Under the pieces are notes generated by a model, which searched no databases, had not been told where the DNA came from, and was given only the letters and a program-made list of their open reading frames with translations. A stretch of DNA of 64,000 nucleotides from F-183 sp964627455 (GTDB taxonomy: Bacteria > Acidobacteriota > Terriglobia > Bryobacterales > Bryobacteraceae). Each line of letters begins with the position of its first letter. Position 1 is the stretch's first letter. The stretch spans positions 20,200 through 84,199 of the forward strand of contig CAZVKC010000035.1 in the NCBI GenBank assembly GCA_964627455.1. The letters are read 5' to 3'. Positions 25,990 through 33,863 of this stretch are shown here, piece by piece. The translations under genes were made by a program, and so were the position numbers.

Positions 25990-26939
25990 CGCAGCAGGCT
26001 CCTGTTGGCATGGGATCCATGCACTTTGATGTGACAGGTACTGCAGGACCGGAAGCGCGGGCTGCGGAGATCGTGGATCGCCGGAGGCACGCCGCCGGAA
26101 TTATTCGCCGCCGCCGTGCGGGTTCCGACGTTGGAATGACACTCGAGGCAAACAAAGCGCTCTTCCTGGCGGGTCAGCATCTTGGGATTCGCGGAGCCAT
26201 GCGGTTCATGGCAGGCCGCGCAGCCTTCGAGCCGGACCGGCGCATGTTCGAACACGAACGGACCGCGTTTGTCGCCGTGACACTTCAGGCAGTTGCCTTC
26301 CGCGCCGTGGACATTGCGCATCTGCTTAGGCAGAGGTCCACCGTGAGGATCATGGCAGTCGATGCAACTCATGATGGGCGCTGGTTGATTGATGGGATGC
26401 CGGTGCGGCTTCTGGAACGACGCTTTCACGTCCGTATGGCAGTTGCCGCAATTATTGGTGATTTCCCGCGTCTTGGCGATCTGGGAAAGCGCCGGCTTAT
26501 GCATACTGTGGCAAGAGAAGCAGTCCACGTTGTTGCGGGTGTGTCCCGCCTGGGCGCGATTGGAACGCGCAGCCTGATTGGCGTGGCAAGAAACGCAAGC
26601 CGCCCCGTTCTTGCGAATAATGTCCTTGGTATCGACTGATTCGGCGTGTACGGAACCGGGTCCGTGGCACGCTTCGCAAGTCTTTCCTTCAAACTTCTTA
26701 TTGAATTCGATGGCGTGATGCCGGTCCTTGGCGAGCCCCTTCGCAATGTCTTCGTGACAGGTTCCGCAAGTCTCGGCTCCGACATATTCCTTGGCCTTCG
26801 GAGCTTCAGGGGCGGGGGCCGCGGCCTGCTCGCTGGGCTTTCCCGCTTGCTTCTCAGAAGGCTGTTGGCCCTGGGCGGTCAGAACGACCGCCGGCAGGGC
26901 CAACCCAAGGAGGACCACTATGAGACTACTGAATCGCAT
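25986..26939 (-). CDS. DmsE/MtrA-family decaheme c-type cytochrome
   Basis: 317 aa. It has a signal peptide, then a Pro/Ala/Lys linker, then ten CxxCH motifs in order: CGTCH, CEACH, CVSCH, CFSCH, CGNCH, CIDCH, CLKCH, CAACH, CLECH, CSTCH. Heme number, spacing and length match the MtrA/DmsE/PioA family, which carries electrons from the periplasm into an outer-membrane barrel. It overlaps the upstream OmcA/MtrC gene by 14 bp and the downstream barrel gene by 4 bp, so the three are translated as a unit. Confidence 0.92.
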   Translation of the reverse strand: MRFSSLIVVLLGLALPAVVLTAQGQQPSEKQAGKPSEQAAAPAPEAPKAKEYVGAETCGTCHEDIAKGLAKDRHHAIEFNKKFEGKTCEACHGPGSVHAESVDTKDIIRKNGAACVSCHANQAARSNRAQAGHTRNNVDCFSCHSMHKPALSQIAKTREITNNCGNCHTDVKASFQKPHRHPINQPAPIMSCIDCHDPHGGPLPKQMRNVHGAEGNCLKCHGDKRGPFVFEHAPVRLEGCAACHEPHGSANPKMLTRQEERFVCLECHSNVGTRTAAANNSGGVPPAIHDLRSPRFRSCSTCHIKVHGSHANRSLLR

Positions 26940-28941
26940 GAACTCTGCTCACCGAGAATTCGCTGTTGGCTCCGTGGCAGGCGGCGCAGCTTTCTCCGAT
27001 GGCAGTGGTGTTTGCTAGTGCGTGGGACAGGGCGTCGCGGGACTGGTGGCAACCCGTGCAGGCCGTGGTGACCGGTCCGAGGGTCGTAACCAGATTGCGA
27101 GGATCCTTCGCCGGCAACCGTTCGCCAACCAGCGGCAGGTTCTCAGAACCGTTCACGTGGCACTGGCTGCAGTTGCGGCGGTTGCCAGGATACCCGACTC
27201 CGCTGAAGTCATTCTTCGATCCGCCGAAACCGTAGATCGTGAGTTCACGGGTGCCTTCCTTGCCGGTGTGAATCCGGTGGATCATGGCGGTGAAGTTCAC
27301 GGTTTCCGGTGCGCCGGCAGTCGCCGGACGGCGGGCCACGTCAGTTTCATTCGGGTTGTGGCACAGGACGCACTGTTCGATCTTGTTGCGGTTGTCGCCG
27401 TGCAGGCTCAGGCTGAAGTGGCAGGAGTTGCACTTGTCGAGGGAGACGACCGTGCGGCGCATCTGCACCGGGGAGCCGTCGATCGAGAAGGTCATCTGCT
27501 TATTCACGCCCGCGTCGCGCAGCGTCTGTTCCTGCTTCGTGCCAGGATAGATGGTCGCGTTGTTGTAACCTTCGATGCCGATCGTGAAGGATCCCTTGGC
27601 GGTGGCCGGAATCGGATTCACGAAGGTGTAGGTGTGCACGCCGGCGGAATCGCCCTTGGCGGTCTTGCCGTCGTCGGCCCAGTACTGGCCGTAATCCCAG
27701 GTCGCGCCGGAGAGAACCACGCCGAGGCGGGTCACGTTAGCGGCCTGTAGCGGCTTGCCACTCTTGTCTTTCAAAGAGAAGGTAACCGTGGGACGCTTGC
27801 CGGGGGCCGCATCTTCCACCTTCAGCAGGTCGAACACCAGGCCGGGCAGTTCGCGGGAGAAGCGAGGAATCGTATGCGCACCCTTAATGGAGGCGTCGAA
27901 TTCCAGTTCGCCCTGCGGCGTATGGCAGTTGGCGCACTGATTGTCGCTCACCTGCGGCAGATTCACGTGATTCTCGCCAGTTTGGAAGTTCACGTTGTCA
28001 TGGCAGGCGCCGCAAGCCGCGCGAGACGGCTGCAGGTACGCTTCCTGCTGCTTCGCTTTGCCGTTCTGCTGGTGGCAGACCGTGCAGTTCCGGACATCGG
28101 CCGGGAACTCCACGTCGGAATAATCGTTGACGGACTGCGCATTGCCGATGATCTTGTACGGCGTGCCGGCCTTGACGCTCGGCAGTTCCGCGCCCATGTG
28201 GATCTTGTGGATCATCACAGGCATGTCCACCGTGTTGCCGGTGTCGGGATCAACCGTCTGCGGCTGGTGGCACAGGACGCACAGTTCGACGGACTTGCGA
28301 GGTCCACCGTGCAACCCGAGAACGTTATGGCACTGGTTGCAGCTTTCCGTTTTCACGACGTCGCGGACATCCCGGACGGCGGAACCGTCCGGGACGAAGT
28401 CAAACGTAGTGTCCGCGAATTGGCGGTCGAGGTCGAATTCTCTAAGGTCCCGTGTCGCATATGCGCCGATCGTGTGGGAGGCGGTACGGTCCGCATTGGA
28501 TGGCGCACGGGTCCCAAAGGTGTAGAGATAAACTCCCTCGCCCACCTTCTCGTATACGCCGTTCGTATCCGTTCCGGCCTGCGTCGCAGAACGCCCGGTG
28601 ATCGGGCTGTTCTGTACACGAGTGGTGTACGCCGTGTACTGCTTCTGGCCTTTCGGAATATAAGCGGCAATAAAGCTGGTGCTGATCGGTCCCGCGGTGT
28701 CGTTCCCGAGTCGATCGAGAGGCAACCCCTTCGGATCCGTCAAACTAAAACGAATTTGCATCTTCCCGTCGGTAGCGATCGTAGCCGACGTGATCTTGAT
28801 CACCAGGCCGGGCCGGATGAAGGACGCTTCAGCCGGGCTCAAGTCTGCAATCTTGCGAGACTTCCCTGATGTGGCTCCCATAGCGGGAGCTGTTGATAAT
28901 ATTGCAACTACTACTGCGGATATGAAAACCCTCATTAGCAT
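26926..28941 (-). CDS. OmcA/MtrC-family decaheme c-type cytochrome
   Basis: 671 aa. The ATG at 28941 has AGGAAA at good spacing and begins a signal peptide (FISAVVVAILSTAPAMGA); the frame is open to 29151 but that part is unlike a leader. Ten CxxCH motifs fall in two clusters of five: CNQCH, CVLCH, CTVCH, CGACH, CANCH, then CNSCH, CVLCH, CSQCH, CTGCH, CAACH. Between and before them are beta-domains, as in MtrC/OmcA. These proteins pass electrons to metals, minerals or shuttles at the cell surface. No lipobox cysteine is seen, so anchoring differs from the Shewanella lipoproteins. Confidence 0.93.
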   Translation of the reverse strand: MLMRVFISAVVVAILSTAPAMGATSGKSRKIADLSPAEASFIRPGLVIKITSATIATDGKMQIRFSLTDPKGLPLDRLGNDTAGPISTSFIAAYIPKGQKQYTAYTTRVQNSPITGRSATQAGTDTNGVYEKVGEGVYLYTFGTRAPSNADRTASHTIGAYATRDLREFDLDRQFADTTFDFVPDGSAVRDVRDVVKTESCNQCHNVLGLHGGPRKSVELCVLCHQPQTVDPDTGNTVDMPVMIHKIHMGAELPSVKAGTPYKIIGNAQSVNDYSDVEFPADVRNCTVCHQQNGKAKQQEAYLQPSRAACGACHDNVNFQTGENHVNLPQVSDNQCANCHTPQGELEFDASIKGAHTIPRFSRELPGLVFDLLKVEDAAPGKRPTVTFSLKDKSGKPLQAANVTRLGVVLSGATWDYGQYWADDGKTAKGDSAGVHTYTFVNPIPATAKGSFTIGIEGYNNATIYPGTKQEQTLRDAGVNKQMTFSIDGSPVQMRRTVVSLDKCNSCHFSLSLHGDNRNKIEQCVLCHNPNETDVARRPATAGAPETVNFTAMIHRIHTGKEGTRELTIYGFGGSKNDFSGVGYPGNRRNCSQCHVNGSENLPLVGERLPAKDPRNLVTTLGPVTTACTGCHQSRDALSHALANTTAIGESCAACHGANSEFSVSRVHAIQ

Positions 28942-29093
28942 GTCGGTTTCCTTTCGCTCCTGACCCGGGACTGGTGCAAGGTGTGTGCCATCACTATCCC
29001 CTTTCTTTTCAACAACAAGCGTTTTCATTCGGGTGTAAAGCCCCAAATCGTTCGGCCAAAGCACCCACTTCTTCACCTTGGTAGAATCCATTT

Positions 29094-30053
29094 GTGACCA
29101 ACGACCGAATGTTTGCAGCTTACCAGTTTTTGCGGGACAAAATTCGGACAACCCCTGTCGAATATTCTGCGGAACTTTCCCACAGGTTGGGAACCCCGGT
29201 CTGGCTCAAACTGGAATCGCTGCAAATCACCGGATCCTTCAAGATCCGCGGCGCCTGGTGGCGGCTGCATCAGGCCACTGCCGGAGAACGAGAGACCGGC
29301 GTCGCCACGTGTTCCGCGGGCAACCACGGCAAGGCACTCGCGTACGCGGCGCGGGAGGAAGGCATCCGCTGCGTCGTCTCCGTACCCAAGGCTGTCGATG
29401 AGGTGAAATACCGCGGCATGCTGGCGCTCGGAGCAGAAGTCCGCAAGTCGGACTTCTGGGGATACGACGACACGGAAGCCTGGGCTCGCGACAACGCCGC
29501 CCGCGAAGGCATGCCATTCATCTCAGCCTTCGACGATCCCGACATCATGACGGGTAACGGCGGCACGCTCGCCATGGAGACGGCACAGCAACTGCCGCAG
29601 GTCCGCAACTGGATCGTGCCCGTGGGCGGGGGCGGCCTCGCCGCGGGACTCTCCCTTTACCTGAAGGACCACCAATCCGAGGCCGCGAACCACCGCATCA
29701 TCGGCTGTCAGCATCAGGAATCCCCGGCCCTGCAACTGTCGCTCGAACGCGGTGAAGCCGTCACTCACCTCCCGGGCGTCATCACCATCGCAGGCGGCGT
29801 CGAAGGCGGCATCGGCCGGCAAACCTTCGACGTCCTTCGCAATCGCATCGACGGCGTCGCACTCGTCAGCGAAGACGAAATCCGCGCCGCCACCCGCTGG
29901 ATGATCGCGCAACATCAGTACCTCATCGAACCTACCGCCGCCGTGACTCTCGCCGCCTGCCTGCGCGGCCGCACCGGCCAATTGCAGGGTCCCACCGTCG
30001 TCCTCGTCTGCGGCCGCAACGTCAGCCTCAAGACGGCTCAAGAGTGCCTGTAA
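29094..30053 (+). CDS. threonine/serine ammonia-lyase-like PLP enzyme
   Basis: 319 aa from a GTG start (an ATG at 29109 is possible). Fold type II PLP enzyme: K50 in ITGSFKIRGA is the Schiff-base lysine, TCSAGNHGKALA is the substrate loop, and VPVGGGGLAAG binds the cofactor phosphate. There is no C-terminal ACT domain, so it resembles catabolic threonine dehydratase or serine racemase/dehydratase rather than biosynthetic IlvA. It deaminates threonine or serine to the 2-oxo acid and ammonia. It diverges from the cytochrome operon with 152 bp between starts. Confidence 0.88.
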   Translation: MTNDRMFAAYQFLRDKIRTTPVEYSAELSHRLGTPVWLKLESLQITGSFKIRGAWWRLHQATAGERETGVATCSAGNHGKALAYAAREEGIRCVVSVPKAVDEVKYRGMLALGAEVRKSDFWGYDDTEAWARDNAAREGMPFISAFDDPDIMTGNGGTLAMETAQQLPQVRNWIVPVGGGGLAAGLSLYLKDHQSEAANHRIIGCQHQESPALQLSLERGEAVTHLPGVITIAGGVEGGIGRQTFDVLRNRIDGVALVSEDEIRAATRWMIAQHQYLIEPTAAVTLAACLRGRTGQLQGPTVVLVCGRNVSLKTAQECL

Positions 30054-30086
30054 ACAGCGCATCCCTGATAGACTCTTGAGACCGGG

Positions 30087-31385
30087 ATGCTCTCTTTTCT
30101 CCTCTTTGTATCCGCAGCAGTTGCCGCCGACCCGCCCGCATTCCCTGGCGCGGAAGGCTATGGTTCGATGACGCCGGGAGGCCGCGGGGGCAAGACCCTG
30201 TTCGTCGAAAACCTCGAGGATTCCGGCCCAGGTTCCCTGCGCGCCGCCGTCGAAGCCGAGGGTCCACGCACCATCCTCTTTCGCACCGGTGGACTCATCA
30301 CCCTTTCCAAACCACTCGCCATCCGCAATCCGTTCGTCACGATCGCCGGACAGACGGCGCCCGGCGACGGCGTCTGCCTAAAAGGCGGATCGCTCGTGGT
30401 CGCGACACATGACGTGATTATCCGCCACATCCGCTCGCGCCTCGGCAACCAGAGCGGCGAAGGCGACGCCATCAGCATCGCGACACCCAGCCGCCGCGTG
30501 ATTCTGGATCATGTCTCGGCAAGCTGGTCGGTCGATGAATCACTATCCCCCAGCGGCGACATCGCCAGCGTCACCGTGCAATGGTCGCTCATCACCGAGA
30601 GCCTGAACAAGAGTGTCCACGGCAAAGGCCAGCACGGCTACGGGACCCTCGCCCGCGCCGTCGGAGGCGTCACCTTCCATCACAATCTGTGGGCGCATCA
30701 CAACGGGCGCAACCCGCGCTTCGGCGACAACTACGGCAAGGGGGACCCCGCCTTCTACGACTTCCGCAACAACGTGCTGTACGACTGGGGCAGCTACTGC
30801 ACCGGTCTCACCGACGGCCGCATCCGCGTCAACTACGTGAATAACTTCCTGCGTTACGGACCCTCGAGTTCCAAGCGCAACCCCATCCACATGGGCGACA
30901 ACGCCACGGAGGACACCCGCTTCTTCGTAAACGGCAACTTCGTGGACCTCCGCGACGACCTCAGCGCCGACAACCGGCGGCTGTTCGACCGCACAGACGC
31001 CCCCGGTAAACGGCTCGTCACCATCGAATCCAGCGCCTTCACCGCGCCGCCGGTCGCCATGACCAGCGCGCAGGAAGCCTACGAGCTGGTGCTGCGCTAC
31101 GCCGGCGCGACAGTCCCGAAACGCGATAGCATCGATTCGCGCGTCATCGCAACTGTACGGGACAGGAACGGCCGCATCATCGATTCGCAGGATGACGTGG
31201 GCGGCTGGCCCACCTATGCTGCCGGCGTTGCGCCCGTCGACACCGACCGCGACGGGATCCCGGATGCCTGGGAGTCCAGCCACAAGCTGAATCCACGCAA
31301 CGCAGCCGACGCCCAGACCAAGACCGCCGAGGGCTACACGTGGCTCGAAGTCTACCTCAACGAACTGGCCGACAACCGCAAATGA
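30087..31385 (+). CDS. secreted pectate lyase-like (PL1-type) beta-helix protein
   Basis: 432 aa with a short signal peptide (SFLLFVSAAVAA). It opens with FPGAEGYGSMTPGGRGG, then the beta-helix repeats seen in polysaccharide lyase family 1 proteins (ITLSKPLAI, VTIAGQTAPGDGVCLKG, DVIIRHIRSR, VILDHVSASWSVDE). The C-terminal part ends with a calcium-binding-like DTDRDGIPDAWE motif. It likely cleaves a plant-derived uronan or a similar polysaccharide outside the cell. The stop overlaps the next start (ATGA). Confidence 0.82.
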   Translation: MLSFLLFVSAAVAADPPAFPGAEGYGSMTPGGRGGKTLFVENLEDSGPGSLRAAVEAEGPRTILFRTGGLITLSKPLAIRNPFVTIAGQTAPGDGVCLKGGSLVVATHDVIIRHIRSRLGNQSGEGDAISIATPSRRVILDHVSASWSVDESLSPSGDIASVTVQWSLITESLNKSVHGKGQHGYGTLARAVGGVTFHHNLWAHHNGRNPRFGDNYGKGDPAFYDFRNNVLYDWGSYCTGLTDGRIRVNYVNNFLRYGPSSSKRNPIHMGDNATEDTRFFVNGNFVDLRDDLSADNRRLFDRTDAPGKRLVTIESSAFTAPPVAMTSAQEAYELVLRYAGATVPKRDSIDSRVIATVRDRNGRIIDSQDDVGGWPTYAAGVAPVDTDRDGIPDAWESSHKLNPRNAADAQTKTAEGYTWLEVYLNELADNRK

Positions 31386-32851
31386 GCGCAGAAGCAAACC
31401 GCAACTTCCCGGCATGGGAACGCGACACCCTGCCCGAACCCCATTCCGGGCCTTCGTGGCGCAAACTGATCGGCCCCGGATTGCTGATGGCCGGCGCCAA
31501 CATCGGCGGCGGCGAGTGGCTCTTTGGACCTCTCGTCACCGGCCAGTACGGTGGCCAGGTGCTGTGGCTCGCGACCCTCGCCATCCTGTTCCAGTGCGCC
31601 TACAACCTGTCGGTCATGCGATACACGCTGTACACGGGCGAAACGATCTTCGTCGGCTTCTTCCGCCTGCCTCCGGGACCCACGTTCTGGATCTGCTTTT
31701 ACCTGCTCTTCGAGATCGGCGGCGTCTGGCCGTATCTGTCTTCGAACGCAGCCGTGCCGCTCGCGTCGGTGATCCTCGGCCGCCTGCCCACCGCGGCAGA
31801 CGGCGACTTCGTCAAGAACCTCAGCTACGCAATCTTCCTCACCGCGTTCCTGCCCCTGATCTTCGGCGGCAAGATCTACACGGCCCTCGAGCGGATCATG
31901 GTCACCAAACTGACCGTCATCATGGTCTACCTCGGCTTCGTCACCTTGTTCTTCGTCGGCTGGCCCGTCTGGTGGGAGATCATTTCGGGCTTCTTCCGTT
32001 TCGGATCCCTGCCGCCCGCCGGCGAGTTCAACTGGGCGACGCTCGCGGCGTTTTCCGCAGTCGCCGGCGCCGGTGGACTCACCAATTCCGCCTTCTCGAA
32101 CTACGCGCGCGACAAGGGCTGGGGCATGGGAGCCAAAACCGGCGCGATTCCCAGCGCCATCGGCGGACGCACCATCCGGCTGTCCCACACCGGCAAGGCG
32201 TTCGACGCGTCCGATCCCGAAAACCAGTCGCGCTTCCGCCGCTGGCTGGACACGATACAAAAGGACCAGTTTTTGTTGTGGGTCCCAGGCTGCATCGCCG
32301 GCATGGCCCTGCCCGCGATGTTCTCCTACCAGTTCATCCGCGGCATCAAGAACGTCGAAGGCAACGCGGTCGCCGCGATGAGCGCGCAGGCAATCGGCGC
32401 ACAGCACGGACAGATCTTCTGGTACCTCACCCTGCTCTGCGGATTCCTGATCATGGCCCCAACCCAGGTCTCGCAACTCGACCAGATCGCCCGCCGCTGG
32501 ACCGACGTCCTTTGGATCGGATCCCGGCGTCTGCACCAGGTGGATCCGGCGCGGGTGAAAACCGTCTACTACACGATCCTCGCCATCTACATGGTCTGGG
32601 GACTCATCGCCTTGCGCATAACACCCAACCCGCTCGTTCTCGCCATCGCCACCGGCGTGATGTGGAATTTCGCGCTTGGATTTTCGAGTCTCCACACGCT
32701 ATGGGTCAATCTGCGGCTTTTGCCCAAGCCGCTGCGTCCCGGCTGGCTGCAGTGCGCGGGACTCATCGGCTGCGCGGTCTTCTACATCGGCATCTCAACC
32801 ATTGCGTTTGCGAGAGAATGGCCTAAGGTGCGCGCATGGTTGGGCGTTTAG
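31382..32851 (+). CDS. Nramp-superfamily-like membrane transporter
   Basis: 489 aa from the ATG at 31382, which overlaps the preceding stop. About eleven membrane segments; the first reads IGPGLLMAGANIGGGEWLFGP, the position of the Nramp DPGN metal motif. That Asp-Pro-Gly is absent here, so divalent-metal transport as in classic Nramp is doubtful. A hydrophilic insert of ~60 residues lies after segment 6 (~250-310). Substrate unknown. Its last 16 bp overlap the methyltransferase gene. Confidence 0.74.
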   Translation: MSAEANRNFPAWERDTLPEPHSGPSWRKLIGPGLLMAGANIGGGEWLFGPLVTGQYGGQVLWLATLAILFQCAYNLSVMRYTLYTGETIFVGFFRLPPGPTFWICFYLLFEIGGVWPYLSSNAAVPLASVILGRLPTAADGDFVKNLSYAIFLTAFLPLIFGGKIYTALERIMVTKLTVIMVYLGFVTLFFVGWPVWWEIISGFFRFGSLPPAGEFNWATLAAFSAVAGAGGLTNSAFSNYARDKGWGMGAKTGAIPSAIGGRTIRLSHTGKAFDASDPENQSRFRRWLDTIQKDQFLLWVPGCIAGMALPAMFSYQFIRGIKNVEGNAVAAMSAQAIGAQHGQIFWYLTLLCGFLIMAPTQVSQLDQIARRWTDVLWIGSRRLHQVDPARVKTVYYTILAIYMVWGLIALRITPNPLVLAIATGVMWNFALGFSSLHTLWVNLRLLPKPLRPGWLQCAGLIGCAVFYIGISTIAFAREWPKVRAWLGV

Positions 32852-33660
32852 TCAAAAGATTCCTGCCGGGCTGGCCGGCGGCGCAAACGATCCTCGCGCC
32901 GGAGCGAGCGGCGCAAGTCAGATCCCTCTATCAGCCTCGCCGGATCGAGCGCGCGGGCTACGCGACCGTCGCCGATTATTGCGATAGCGTCGATCATCTG
33001 CCGGAACTCACCGGCCGCCAGGGCGACCTCAAAGACGTCCAGCGTCCATGGGCCGTGAAGGCGATCCTCGGCCTCGTACCGGCCGGCGGGACGCTCGTTG
33101 AGATCGGCGCGGGGCTCCCCGACGTCGCCCAGGCCCTCATCGAATGCGGCTACCGCGTCATCGCCGTGGATCCCTACGAAGGCGCCGGCAACGGGCCGAC
33201 TGAATACGAGCAGTACCGGAAGCGCTTTCCCCGCGTGGACATCCGCCGCCAGTTGTTCGACGTGTCGCTGGACCTTCCGCCGAAGTCGGTGGACGCCGTC
33301 TACTCCATCTCGACCCTCGAACACATCCCGGATTTGAACCCGGTCTTCGAGGGGATCGCCAGGTTCCTGAAGGCGGACACCGGAATCTCTTTGCACTGCA
33401 TCGATGTCGTCACGCGAGGGATGGACGAGGCGTATCACCTGCAGCAGGCCGCAAAGCTTCTGCAATGGCACGGCGAACCCGCCGGCGCGTGGGATCGCTT
33501 GCTCGCCCGCGCCAACGACGACCTCGAGACCTATTTTCTGGGCCCCAGCGGCCATCAGTTGTGGCGCGGCGCCACGCCCTACGAAAAGTTCCCGTACCGA
33601 AAGGTGTTGTCCCTCCAGACCTATGCCCGAACCTCAGACCTTCTACTGCCCAACGTGTAA
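32836..33660 (+). CDS. class I SAM-dependent methyltransferase
   Basis: 274 aa. Motif I is TLVEIGAGLPDVAQAL, with the acidic ribose contact in VIAVDPYEG. SVDAVYSISTLEHIPDLNPVF is the post-core motif typical of methyltransf_11-type proteins. Substrate unknown. It overlaps the transporter upstream by 16 bp and a zinc-ribbon gene downstream by 38 bp, so all appear to be on one transcript. Confidence 0.86.
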   Translation: MVGRLVKRFLPGWPAAQTILAPERAAQVRSLYQPRRIERAGYATVADYCDSVDHLPELTGRQGDLKDVQRPWAVKAILGLVPAGGTLVEIGAGLPDVAQALIECGYRVIAVDPYEGAGNGPTEYEQYRKRFPRVDIRRQLFDVSLDLPPKSVDAVYSISTLEHIPDLNPVFEGIARFLKADTGISLHCIDVVTRGMDEAYHLQQAAKLLQWHGEPAGAWDRLLARANDDLETYFLGPSGHQLWRGATPYEKFPYRKVLSLQTYARTSDLLLPNV

Positions 33661-33763
33661 CAAGCCGGTCGCCGAGCCGCTCCGCTGCGGCGATTGCGGA
33701 TCCCTGATCTGCCGCGATTGCGGAACTCCCCTCGAAGTTGCCGAGGAATTGGGTATCGGATAG
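33623..33763 (+). CDS. 46-aa zinc-ribbon microprotein
   Basis: Starts at the ATG at 33623 within the methyltransferase 3' end, in another frame. It has three CxxC knuckles in 46 residues: YCPTCNKP, RCGDCGSL, ICRDCGTP. The last part, LEVAEELGIG, is acidic. The regular cysteine pairs over such a short frame are very unlikely by chance and suggest one or two bound zinc ions. The size recalls accessory zinc-ribbon proteins that partner methyltransferases (Trm112-like), but no sequence match is claimed. It may equally serve metal sensing next to the TonB receptor. Confidence 0.6.
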   Translation: MPEPQTFYCPTCNKPVAEPLRCGDCGSLICRDCGTPLEVAEELGIG

Positions 33764-33863
33764 CCGCCCGCTCACCGTCGAAACCTGCCCGCTCACGGCG
33801 TAGCGAAGTCCACTCGCAGCCGGATCCTCGGAATCCCGGCGTAAAGCTCCTATCCTGGAGCCG

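Noticed and set aside
28942..29151. 70-residue N-terminal extension of the OmcA/MtrC gene
   Set aside because: The ATG at 28941 has AGGAAA at proper distance and begins a signal peptide; the extension does not and would cover the divergent gene start.
30543..31415. 290-aa minus-strand frame
   Set aside because: Val/Gly-rich shadow of the pectate lyase-like gene.
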